Source: Saprospiraceae bacterium
GTDB lineage: Bacteria; Bacteroidota; Bacteroidia; Chitinophagales; Saprospiraceae
Length of the DNA: 45,584 nt
NCBI GenBank assembly: GCA_019694295.1
Contig: JAIBCG010000020.1
Span: forward strand, 1 to 45,584
Direction: 5' to 3'
Shown here: positions 14,476 through 23,700 of the stretch, piece by piece
Numbering within the stretch: position 1 is the stretch's first letter
Layout: every line of letters begins with the position of its first letter
The notes under the pieces: model-generated
What the model saw: only the letters and a program-made list of their open reading frames with translations
Told to the model about the DNA's origin: nothing
Database searches by the model: none
Position numbers and translations under genes: made by a program

Positions 14476-16956
14476 TTACTTTACTTTTGCCCAAGTATTA
14501 CCTTTCTTAGTACAAACGTATGCATCTTTAAATCCTGCTTTCATAGCATTTTCGAGTGATGCCTTAGCTCCGGTCAGGTCTTTGTAGTAACCAAGATATA
14601 CTCTCGTCCATTCGCCGGCAGGTTCAGTTAAAACAATGCCGAGTGCTGCAAGCTTAGGATCATCCGAGAATTTCGGGTCGCGTACTGCTGCAATCCGGAC
14701 CCTGAAATTATCTTCCGGTTTAGGTTCTTCTTTCACTACTGTAGCAGGCTTCACCGCTATGGGTTTTGCTTCTGCTTGAGCTGGTTTTACATCTACCGCT
14801 TTTGTTTCTGGAACTTTTGTCACAACTTTTGGTTCAGATGGTTTTACTTTTGCCGGTTTGTTTTCTTCGGGTTTGGCTGCTACAGGCTCCTCAGCCTTTT
14901 TAACAGAAACATACTCTTTGTCTTCAACTATGAAACAACCCTTTACGTCATTTTGGGTAAGCAGACGGATGGCAGTCTGAGCGTCGGCTTTGGTAGCGAA
15001 ATTACCGATGCGTAGCTTTGATTTTTGACCGTCATCTTCAGTTGTATAGGCAATGGCACCTTTTACGATCTTGTTATATTTAGCATAATCGATCGGAGTC
15101 GAATTTTTCACAACACCTACCTGCACAGCATAAAGCCCCTTTGACCGGTAATTTTTGTTGGCTTCATTTTTCAATTGCTTGAAATACGCCTCAGTTGGTT
15201 CAAGCGTAACTATCATTTTTATCTTTTCTTCTGACTTAGCTGAAGTATTAACGAGTTTCGATTCCGATTTAAAATTATCAGACATTGTTTTGAAGAAATA
15301 CATTTTGTCCTTGGTTAGGTTGATTTTCAATTCACCTGCTGCATCAGACAAGAGTTTTTGGACAGACTCGCCTGCCTGAGTCGATATCTCGACCGGAATG
15401 GAAGGTACCGGGTCGCCATTTGATTTCATGATGAGTTGAAAGGTATATTCGATGATTCTTGGCTGGAGTACTACTTTACGGGTTTGTGAGCCAAAAACCT
15501 CATCTCTGGTCACCTCCAGTTTTTGAGTCTCATAGCCATCAAGCGAAATGGTACAGCTACATTTTTCTTTAGGCAATGTCTTAAAGAAAACTTTCCCTTC
15601 AGTATTGGTTGACATGACACTCAAGCCACAGTCATTGGCATCCACTACAGCCAGGTCAATGGTTTCACCTGTAGGTGTTTCTACTATCAGTGTGTAAGGC
15701 GCACCAATGTTTCTGACCCGGTAGATGTCGTCACCACCCTTGCCACCTTCACGGTTTGATGTAAAATAACCTGTATTCTTATCGGTATTCCAGACAAAAG
15801 CATAATCATCGTAGCTGGAGTTAATGCCCGTAAGCAAAACCTGTGGATTTTGCCATTTTTGGTCATCTTTCTGTGCAATGCAAATATCAAATCCGCCGAA
15901 AACTGAATACCAGTCGGATGAAAAATACATTTTGTCTCCCATAATAAAAGGTGAAATCTCTTCACCTGCCGTATTGACTTTATCACCAATATTAGCCGGC
16001 TCCGACCATTTATCGCCGAAGCGCTGCGACACATATATGTCATAACCTCCGTAACCGCCCGGCCTGTTACTTGCAAAGTATAGTTTTTGTCCGTTTTCCG
16101 CCAAAAATGGCCATGTAGTAGAATAACCGTTCACGTTAAAAGGCATTGCTTTGACATCCATCCACACGCCTCTGTCATTGACGCGTGCTATGTAAAGGTT
16201 GTGCTCCTTGCCTGTACCTGAGAATGGTCGTTCATGTTCATAATAACTACCCTTTGTAAAGACCACCCATTTATTGTCTGTGCTAAAAGATACCGGCATG
16301 TCGTTATTCTGATCCTGCAATTCGGAATGAAACAAAGCAGGTGGTTTTAGATAGCCGTTTTGGTCAGGTGTACTTGTTACCAACCTATTGAATGCCTTTC
16401 CTTCACCCGGTAGCTTGAGTTTTTTACCAGGCAACACGAGATCGGTACGACCTGAACCATACACAAACATATTGTTGTAAAATGCGCCACTGAAATCCTT
16501 TGATGGTGAATTAATGTATTCGTTTTTGACTTCGTGCACAGGTGTCTTTCCTTTGTTGGCGATTGCTGTTTCGCACATTTTCAGGTAGTGCGGAGCTGCT
16601 ATTGTGTCTTTTGCCTGGAGGATTTTAAACCATATCTTCGCTTCGTCGGTACTGCCTGTTGAACGCAAAGCCTGAGCATAATGCAAGGTATATTTTGGGT
16701 CAACATCGGGTTCGTTTATTTTTTTTTCATACCATTCTATGGCATCCCGCATTTTATTTGTAAAATAAAAGCATTCAGCTATCTGGAGATAAGCGCTCGA
16801 TTCGTTTGGATATTTCTCGATGACCCTAAGGTAGGCATCAATGGCTTTTTCGAATTGCTGGAGTTCAAAGAATTTATCAGCTTTCTTAGTATTGGTCTGA
16901 GCAAAGATATTTGCAGTAGAAAAAACGATTATCGCGAATAACAAAATGAATCTCAT
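14476..16956 (-). CDS. TPR / PD40 propeller envelope protein with two SPOR domains
   Basis: An 826-residue periplasmic protein. After a signal peptide (MRFILLFAIIVFSTANIFAQ) come TPR helices (about 20-130: KADKFFELQQFEKAIDAYLR, AYLQIAECFYFTNKMRDAIEWY). PD40 propeller repeats follow (about 200-430), with KLYFASNRPGGYGGYDIYVS, KMYFSSDWYSVFGGFDI and TGYFTSNREGGKGGDDIY. Then regulatory-like Ig folds (about 430-600), a SPOR domain (609-685), a 64-residue Lys/Pro/Glu linker, and a C-terminal SPOR domain (750-826). The frame opens at 17007, but only the ATG at 16956 gives the signal peptide. SPOR binds denuded glycan strands. The build is PorE-like, with SPOR in place of OmpA. It follows the PorE-like gene but is separated by a terminator. 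Its role in secretion or gliding is inferred. Confidence 0.82.
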   Translation of the reverse strand: MRFILLFAIIVFSTANIFAQTNTKKADKFFELQQFEKAIDAYLRVIEKYPNESSAYLQIAECFYFTNKMRDAIEWYEKKINEPDVDPKYTLHYAQALRSTGSTDEAKIWFKILQAKDTIAAPHYLKMCETAIANKGKTPVHEVKNEYINSPSKDFSGAFYNNMFVYGSGRTDLVLPGKKLKLPGEGKAFNRLVTSTPDQNGYLKPPALFHSELQDQNNDMPVSFSTDNKWVVFTKGSYYEHERPFSGTGKEHNLYIARVNDRGVWMDVKAMPFNVNGYSTTWPFLAENGQKLYFASNRPGGYGGYDIYVSQRFGDKWSEPANIGDKVNTAGEEISPFIMGDKMYFSSDWYSVFGGFDICIAQKDDQKWQNPQVLLTGINSSYDDYAFVWNTDKNTGYFTSNREGGKGGDDIYRVRNIGAPYTLIVETPTGETIDLAVVDANDCGLSVMSTNTEGKVFFKTLPKEKCSCTISLDGYETQKLEVTRDEVFGSQTRKVVLQPRIIEYTFQLIMKSNGDPVPSIPVEISTQAGESVQKLLSDAAGELKINLTKDKMYFFKTMSDNFKSESKLVNTSAKSEEKIKMIVTLEPTEAYFKQLKNEANKNYRSKGLYAVQVGVVKNSTPIDYAKYNKIVKGAIAYTTEDDGQKSKLRIGNFATKADAQTAIRLLTQNDVKGCFIVEDKEYVSVKKAEEPVAAKPEENKPAKVKPSEPKVVTKVPETKAVDVKPAQAEAKPIAVKPATVVKEEPKPEDNFRVRIAAVRDPKFSDDPKLAALGIVLTEPAGEWTRVYLGYYKDLTGAKASLENAMKAGFKDAYVCTKKGNTWAKVK

Positions 16957-17113
16957 GAGAATATTGTTTATTAGTAATTTTAATATGTTCAGCTGCGAAG
17001 TTATCACAAAAACGCTAAATATGGCAAATACTTATGCTATTTGAAGAAAAATGTGGCAAAAAATATACAATCCCCGACGGCTATTGGCCAAAAATGGCAA
17101 ATTTCATCTTCAT

Positions 17114-17158
17114 AAAAATTAGAAATGGGTTGCAAAACATACATCGTGCAACCCATTT
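17114..17158 (-). terminator. Terminator after the PorE-like gene
   Basis: AAATGGGTTGCA (17123-17134) and TGCAACCCATTT (17147-17158) form a perfect 12-bp stem with a 12-base loop. On the minus strand a TTTTT run follows (17118-17114). It closes the adhesin-PorP-PorE unit 33 bp after the stop codon. Confidence 0.7.
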
Positions 17159-17190
17159 GTAAATGTGAAAATTAAGATTTTACAATCGCA

Positions 17191-19638
17191 TCAGAAAGGG
17201 CAATTGATACATGGGTCAACCTTTGCTTTCTCGTTTGGTTTTGAAATTTTCTTCGTTTTGAAATCGGTACAACCTTTGCATCCTATAATTTTGAATTCAG
17301 TACGGCGGTTCATCTGATGTTGTTGTTCACTACATTTTACGGTATTTGCGCAGCCATTTGTAAGCATCGATTCTCCATAACCTTTAGGAACCATTCTGTC
17401 ACGAGCTACACCTTTATCGACCATCCAGTCAACAACTGATTGAGCACGTTTTTGAGACAGTTTTTTATTGTATCGAGACCCACCACGTGCGTCAGTGAAT
17501 GAGCAGATTTCGATGATGAGCTTATCGTTTTCTTGCATCATGGTGAGCAGTTTATTCAATTCAGGCATAGACTCATCGCGCAGGTCAAATTTATCAAAAT
17601 CATAATAAACATCTAGCAAATAAGCCACCGGTAGTCCATCACCATTTGTGTACTGGCTTGGTTCAAACATATTTGACTTTCCGGTAATGACTCCATCTTT
17701 ATAGGCGATACCATTAGACACACCTGTGAAAGGCATTCCGGTATCAGAATTTATGTATTTGCCTGTTTTAAGATCTTTAACAACCTTCTGTGGTTTAGCT
17801 GTCAGTGCGTTACCCATCGTAGGCTGTAAATACAGATTGCCCATTAGGTGAGCTTCTTCGGGCAGATTGACTGTACACAGGCTATCCTGAGAGTCTGCCA
17901 GGTAGTTGAGTTTTTCACCCTTCACCTTGAAGCAGCAATTTTCATCCACGCTAAACGAATAACGGCCTTCTTTGTCTGTTGTCAGATTGGTATTTTTGGT
18001 AGCATCGCAGTAGCTGGTGAGATACACAGTTGCGCCTTCAAGCGGCAATCCTGTACTTTGGTCGAACACAACACCTTCGAGGACAAACTGCTTTTTCTTT
18101 TTCATCGGTATTTTTGCCATTACCTTATCGCCAAGCATAGCATCTTTTGCACAGGTTTCAACCGTTTTTTGTGCGTATAGTTCTTTATCAGCAGTAAGCT
18201 TACAGCATTCGTTTAGTTTTATGTCAAAATATGCAAGCCCTTCTTTATTGGTAGTACGGGTAATGTTTCGGCAATTACTTTTTACGACAGCGCCTTCAAT
18301 AGGCAAGCCTGATAATTCGTCATACACTAATACTTCGAGTGGTGAGGCGGTTTTCTTAAAATAATAAATATCATCGCGTCCCAGTCCACCGTCACGGTCT
18401 GATGAGAAGAAGCCACAAAGACCATCTTCAGAAACAATCAAACCAAAGTCATCTGCATTGGTGTTAATAGGATAACCAATATTTTCGAGTACGCCCATGG
18501 AGCCATCAGGCTGTATTGATACCATAAAAATATCAAGACCACCCAAACCGGTATGACCGTCGGATGAGAAATACAGTCTGTTGCTGGCATGCCATACGGG
18601 AAATATTTCGTTACCTTCTGTATTGATATCTGCACCCAAATTCACCGGAGGTGACCATCTGCCATTCTCCTTCACACTTTTATACAGATCCATACCACCA
18701 AATCCTCCGGGCATATTGGAAGAAAAATACAGTGTATTGCCATCACCTGTTAAGGCCGGATGCGCAACAGAGTATTCGTCGCTGTTAAAAGGCAGACTTT
18801 CCTGTTCGCCCCAACCATCGCCCTGGCTTTTTGCAGTATAGATTTTCAGGTTTACGATATTTTCATCGCTCTTACCGGTTTTGCCAGACAAATAATTATT
18901 GCGTGTAAAATATATCTCTGAATAATCACTATTAAATGCTACCGCAGCATCGTGATACTTAGTATTGAGTGATGCGTTGAATTTTTTAGGTTTTCCGAAT
19001 GCAAGAGGTGTACAAGTTTTATTGTTGAGGTCTTTTGAGTCAACCTGAAACAAGTCGAGAAAAGGAAGGCCCGTCCAGGTATGTTCGCGTTTGACAGCAT
19101 ATCCTTTGTCGCGCTCGGAGGCAAACACAAGAGCACCTTTATAGAAAACCGGACCAAAATCATCGAGGTTAGAATTAAATGGCAAATAGTCGATTGTATA
19201 AATATCACCGTTTTTATTCATCAGGTCTTCCTGCATATCACATGCTGCAAGCAATTGTTTGCCCCTGACATCACCAGGTACAGCTTCGTTATATTTTTTG
19301 AAATATTCCTTTGCTTTATCGCACTTGCCATTTTTCTGCAATGCCTCACCGTAATATAACTGGTGAATGGGTTGAGCTTCAGGTAGGATGACCACTTGTC
19401 CGTACCAGTACTCGGCATTTTCAGCATCGTCGATTTTGCGGTAAGCTTCTGCAATATTTATTTTTGCTTCAGCATTATCGCGTTTCTCCAGTACTTTGTT
19501 GTAAATACGAATTGCTTCCTTGTATTCAAGATTTTTCATCATTTTTCCGGCACGTTTCAGGTCTGCTCTCTGGGCTTCTGCTACAGACGCAAGCATTACG
19601 ATGCTCATGACGATTAAAATTACTTTTCTGACTGACAT
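17191..19638 (-). CDS. PorE-like type IX secretion protein (TPR, PD40, regulatory fold, OmpA)
   Basis: An 815-residue protein with the domain order of PorE of Porphyromonas, which links the type IX apparatus to peptidoglycan. After a signal peptide (KVILIVMSIVMLASVAEAQ) there are TPR helices (AGKMMKNLEYKEAIRIYNKVL), PD40 propeller repeats (TLYFSSNMPGGFGGMDLY, RLYFSSDGHTGLGGLDIFM, GFFSSDRDGGLGRDDIYYF), carboxypeptidase-regulatory-like folds (LPIEGAVVKSNCRNI, LPLEGATVYLTSYC), and a C-terminal OmpA domain (DVYYDFDKFDLRDES, SFTDARGGSRYNKKLSQKRA, PKGYGESMLTNGC, NRRTEFKIIGC). The frame allows a TTG two codons upstream; the ATG at 19638 is chosen. It follows porP by 32 bp, so they are one transcript. 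Whether it is the housekeeping PorE or a dedicated paralogue is not clear. Confidence 0.82.
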   Translation of the reverse strand: MSVRKVILIVMSIVMLASVAEAQRADLKRAGKMMKNLEYKEAIRIYNKVLEKRDNAEAKINIAEAYRKIDDAENAEYWYGQVVILPEAQPIHQLYYGEALQKNGKCDKAKEYFKKYNEAVPGDVRGKQLLAACDMQEDLMNKNGDIYTIDYLPFNSNLDDFGPVFYKGALVFASERDKGYAVKREHTWTGLPFLDLFQVDSKDLNNKTCTPLAFGKPKKFNASLNTKYHDAAVAFNSDYSEIYFTRNNYLSGKTGKSDENIVNLKIYTAKSQGDGWGEQESLPFNSDEYSVAHPALTGDGNTLYFSSNMPGGFGGMDLYKSVKENGRWSPPVNLGADINTEGNEIFPVWHASNRLYFSSDGHTGLGGLDIFMVSIQPDGSMGVLENIGYPINTNADDFGLIVSEDGLCGFFSSDRDGGLGRDDIYYFKKTASPLEVLVYDELSGLPIEGAVVKSNCRNITRTTNKEGLAYFDIKLNECCKLTADKELYAQKTVETCAKDAMLGDKVMAKIPMKKKKQFVLEGVVFDQSTGLPLEGATVYLTSYCDATKNTNLTTDKEGRYSFSVDENCCFKVKGEKLNYLADSQDSLCTVNLPEEAHLMGNLYLQPTMGNALTAKPQKVVKDLKTGKYINSDTGMPFTGVSNGIAYKDGVITGKSNMFEPSQYTNGDGLPVAYLLDVYYDFDKFDLRDESMPELNKLLTMMQENDKLIIEICSFTDARGGSRYNKKLSQKRAQSVVDWMVDKGVARDRMVPKGYGESMLTNGCANTVKCSEQQHQMNRRTEFKIIGCKGCTDFKTKKISKPNEKAKVDPCINCPF

Positions 19639-19670
19639 ATTCAATGGTTTATGGAATGTTCGTGGAATAT

Positions 19671-20660
19671 TTAGAAATATCTTGGTGTTACGATCTTATT
19701 TGTCTTGTAGTCGAATTCGTATCCGAGCATAACTTCGAATGAACCATCGTTGATGGCACGTAGCTGTTTGGGTAGTGAATAATCATAAGCAACACCGATG
19801 CGGAGGCCGTTGCTCATCAGGTAGCTCGCCCATACATCCCATGAGTCGTATGTACTTCTATCGTTATCAAATGCCTCTACAGACGAACGGAATGCTGTAC
19901 CCACCCACAGCGACTGATAGAACAAGAATGAAAGGTCGATATCAAACTCTGTTGGAGCAGTCACAGACTGGAAAGCAACTTCTTTGCTATACTTGCTTAG
20001 CAGACCAACATTTTTAATAAGCAATGATGGTTTGAAGACAACGTCCGGCCCATTGACATTAATGGCTCCGCCCATTGAGAAATAATAGTGTCTGTATTGT
20101 TTTGCATACAGGTCATTATCTACTTCTTTCGGAGATAGATCGTACTCTATCAGATGTGGCACACCAAGGCCGGCGTAGAATCTGTTGGTATAATAATATA
20201 CGCCTGCTCCAAAGTTAGGCAGCCATTTGTTGGGTGTAACTTCAAAGTTCGGATCAGGATCCTGAATGGTTAGTTTTGACCAATCGGCTCTGAAATTATT
20301 AACACCTGCCTGCAATGCGAAGGACAATCGACCAAAACCAACCGGTATGTGGTAAGCGTATGCCAGATTAGCCAGTAGTGTGTTGGTCGGGCCTATTTTG
20401 TCGTTCACAAGGTTAAAACCAATACCAACCTTATCATTTCGTAATGGTGTGTGTATGGTAAAAGTCTGGGTAGTAGGTGCACCTTGGAGGCCAATCCACT
20501 GAGATCGGTGAATGAGGGAAATCGACATGTGATCTTGCGAACCTGCATAAGCCGGATTATACCAAAGACTGTTGAACATATATTTGGTAAACATCGGGTC
20601 CTGCTGGCTGAAAACATTGCCCGCATAAAGGAACAAGAATGCTATTAATAATTTTTTCAC
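19671..20660 (-). CDS. PorP/SprF family type IX secretion outer-membrane protein
   Basis: A 329-residue beta-barrel protein. The signal peptide (KKLLIAFLFLYAGNVFSQ) is followed by the family hallmark QDPMFTKYMFNSLWYNPAYAG and then SISLIHRSQWIGLQGAPTTQ, typical of PorP/SprF. Alternating strands such as GIGFNLVNDKIGPTNTLLANLAYAY and LRIGVAYDYSLPKQL continue to the C-terminal F (VTPRYF), a usual barrel ending. Family members such as SprF are required for secretion or anchoring of the neighbouring adhesin with a type B C-terminal domain. Here the gene sits directly after such an adhesin (59 bp gap) and before the PorE-like gene, so it is probably the dedicated partner of the 1667-residue protein. 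Confidence 0.93.
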   Translation of the reverse strand: MKKLLIAFLFLYAGNVFSQQDPMFTKYMFNSLWYNPAYAGSQDHMSISLIHRSQWIGLQGAPTTQTFTIHTPLRNDKVGIGFNLVNDKIGPTNTLLANLAYAYHIPVGFGRLSFALQAGVNNFRADWSKLTIQDPDPNFEVTPNKWLPNFGAGVYYYTNRFYAGLGVPHLIEYDLSPKEVDNDLYAKQYRHYYFSMGGAINVNGPDVVFKPSLLIKNVGLLSKYSKEVAFQSVTAPTEFDIDLSFLFYQSLWVGTAFRSSVEAFDNDRSTYDSWDVWASYLMSNGLRIGVAYDYSLPKQLRAINDGSFEVMLGYEFDYKTNKIVTPRYF

Positions 20661-20719
20661 TTGATGTCTTTTTTTAATTCGTTGTTAATCAAATACATAA
20701 TTTGGGTCAATTTAAATCT

Positions 20720-23700
20720 TTACCTATAAATTACCAAATATCCTGAGTATGTTTTGCCTTTTCCGTCTTCAATGATGTAGAAATATGTACCGTCCGGCAG
20801 TGGCTTATTCTCCCATGTGCCTTCCCAGGTATTCAGATATTTCTCTTCAAAATAAACCCTGTTGCCCCATCTGTTGAAAATGTAGAGTTTGTTGTCAGGG
20901 AATTTTTCAATATTCTTTATGGTGAATACGTCATTTTTTCCGTCACCGTTCGGTGAAAATCCATTAAATACCTCAAGCGTATCTGTTTGATTAGGCGGGC
21001 ATTCTATGTTGATTATCACCACAGCAGGGTCGCAGTTTTGTCCAATGCACAACAAGTATGTGAATATATCTTCGCCACAATAACCATCATCCGGGATGTA
21101 GGTAATGCTACCATCAGCATTGACTGTCGCTGTTCCGTGGTTTGGACCTGTACCGCCCAATGATGGAGGCAATATCGTAACAACACCGGCACCACCCGGA
21201 TTTACATCATTGCCAAGCACATTGATGACTACCGGAACATTAATATTCGTACTCACCGAATCATCAACTGCTATCGGGTTTGCGTTGTTTTCGATGACTG
21301 TTATGAAAATGGTAGTAGAGTCGCAGATGCCAAAGGTATCGCAATATACCAAGCACAGTGTGTCTTTGCCCGGCACAAGTCCGGTAACAGTAACACAAGC
21401 CGTCTGCTCGTTGATGGTATATGATATATTGCCACTACTCTGGTCAGGACAAATATTTACAACACTTAGAACATTGCCAGCCAGTTCGGTCGTATCAAGA
21501 CAATATACTTTTGTACTGTCAACATGAATGATGTCTGTAATAATGTCCGGAGCAGGCGGAATGACCGTAACGATAATGTGCGTTAGCAACGAATTACTGT
21601 CAGCATCTGATATTTTAATACATGCTGTATCCGTACCAATGCCTAGGCCTGTATAATACACACAGGCGGTGTCGCCCGAAATGGTAAAATCTACAAACGT
21701 GCCCGATTCATCCGGACAGATATTCTCAATCTTTATAGTATTAGGATCAAAACCACTGATATCAAAGCATAAAGTATCCTTAAAATGTACAAGAATTGTA
21801 TCATACACTATTTTGACATCATCTTTATAGACATTGGTAATCAATGTTACCGTATCGCAATAACCGAGATTATTGCAGATGACAAAGCATGCTGTATCAG
21901 GTCCACCTACTGCAATACCTACTATGGTCACACAGGTATCTGTAAGCAGGTAAAAATAAGCTGCGTTGGTACCCGACTGTTGAGGGCAGATATTGACAAT
22001 AGATGAAATGTTACCGCCTATGAGGTCAGGATCAAAACAATGCTGGAGTGACCCGCCTTCTTTCACATTGAAATAGAGTGTGTCGGGGAATTGTTTCTTT
22101 ACGACTTGGACAATGATAGTAGTAGTATCGCAGAATCCATTGGAGCCACAGATAACTATGCAGGCAGTATCCGTACCAAATGCCTGAATGCCTTTAAACT
22201 CTATACAATGCGTATTACTATCATAGCTCATCGAAGCATTTTGCCCCATTGACTGTGGGCAGAAATTGATAAAACTCACAATAGCAGACCCGATTTCTGT
22301 AGTGTCGAGGCAATATTTTACTGTAGCGCCTTCATATACTGTAAGATTGACTGTTTCAGGTGTTATTATTTTTGGAATGACATTTACAAATATTATTGTC
22401 GTATCACAGAAACCTGTACTGTCACAAGCCACCATACAGAAGATATCCTGACCAAAAGGCTGTACACCGATGAAAGTAAAGCAATTGGTAACAGGATCAA
22501 AGCTGGACTGTGTATAATTGCCACTTTGCTGAGGGCATAGATTCTGAATGCTTGCCACACCTGTAGAAAGATCAGACAAGTCAAGACAATACTGAATGGT
22601 GTCGGTGACATCAATGGTCAGATTAACCACTAGAGGCGGATTGTTCTTTTCTATCACATGAATGAGCAATGTGACTGTATCGCATTTATTAGGTCCGCAG
22701 CAAAATGCCAGACAAAGTGTATCTGTACCCGGGGCTGCCACTCCTTTTATTTTAGCACATAGCGTAATGCTGTCAAATACTATTGAAGAATTATCAAAAA
22801 CAGTATTTCCACAAATATTTTCAATAGAAAGCACAGGCATACAAACACCGGCTTCCGTAAAACAATACTCAAGCGTTTTACCTTTTTCGACTGTTACTTC
22901 TACAGTCTGATTATTCTTATAAGGCAATACATGGACGATAAGTGTAACCGTATCGGATGTTGTACCACAATTGACTACCAGGCAAAGTGAATCATCGCCT
23001 TGTTTGAAACCGGTAATCTTAGCACAAATATTATATGGATCGAGCTGGATGAGTGCATTTTCACCCGAAGCATCCGGGCAGATATTTTCAACAGAAAGTA
23101 TTGGTGAGCAGAGTTCTTTTTCATCAAAACAATACAGTATTTCATCACCAACCTTGATGGTTATTTCTTTAAGGTTTTTATTTACAGGTGGTGTTACCTG
23201 CACAATGACTATGACTGTATCCGACTGTCCTGCACATTTAATTACCAGGCAGAGAGAGTCTGCCCCATTTGCTTTGATTCCCTGAATAAATGCGCAGCCG
23301 GTAGATGCGTCAAAATCTATGATGGCGTTTTCTCCGGAAGCACCAGGGCAAATATTTTCAATACTCAGAATAGGTGAACATAAAGCAGTCGGGTCAAGGC
23401 AATAAACCATTGTCTCCCCTTCCGGAACGGATAGATTTACAACTTCTTTGGTACCGTCTTTAATGACATGAACAGCTACTATTACCGTATCGGTCACATT
23501 GCCACAATTAAACACCAGACAAATAGAATCTGTGCCACCCGCTTCGAGCCCATCTATGAGTACGCAGCCGGTATTTGGTTCGTAGGCTATCTGCGCATAA
23601 GTACCTGCAGAACCCTGGCAAATATTCTGTACAGACAAGATAGGCGAACAAACAGTATTAGGGTCTATACAATATTTTAAAAATTCTTCTTCCTTAACGG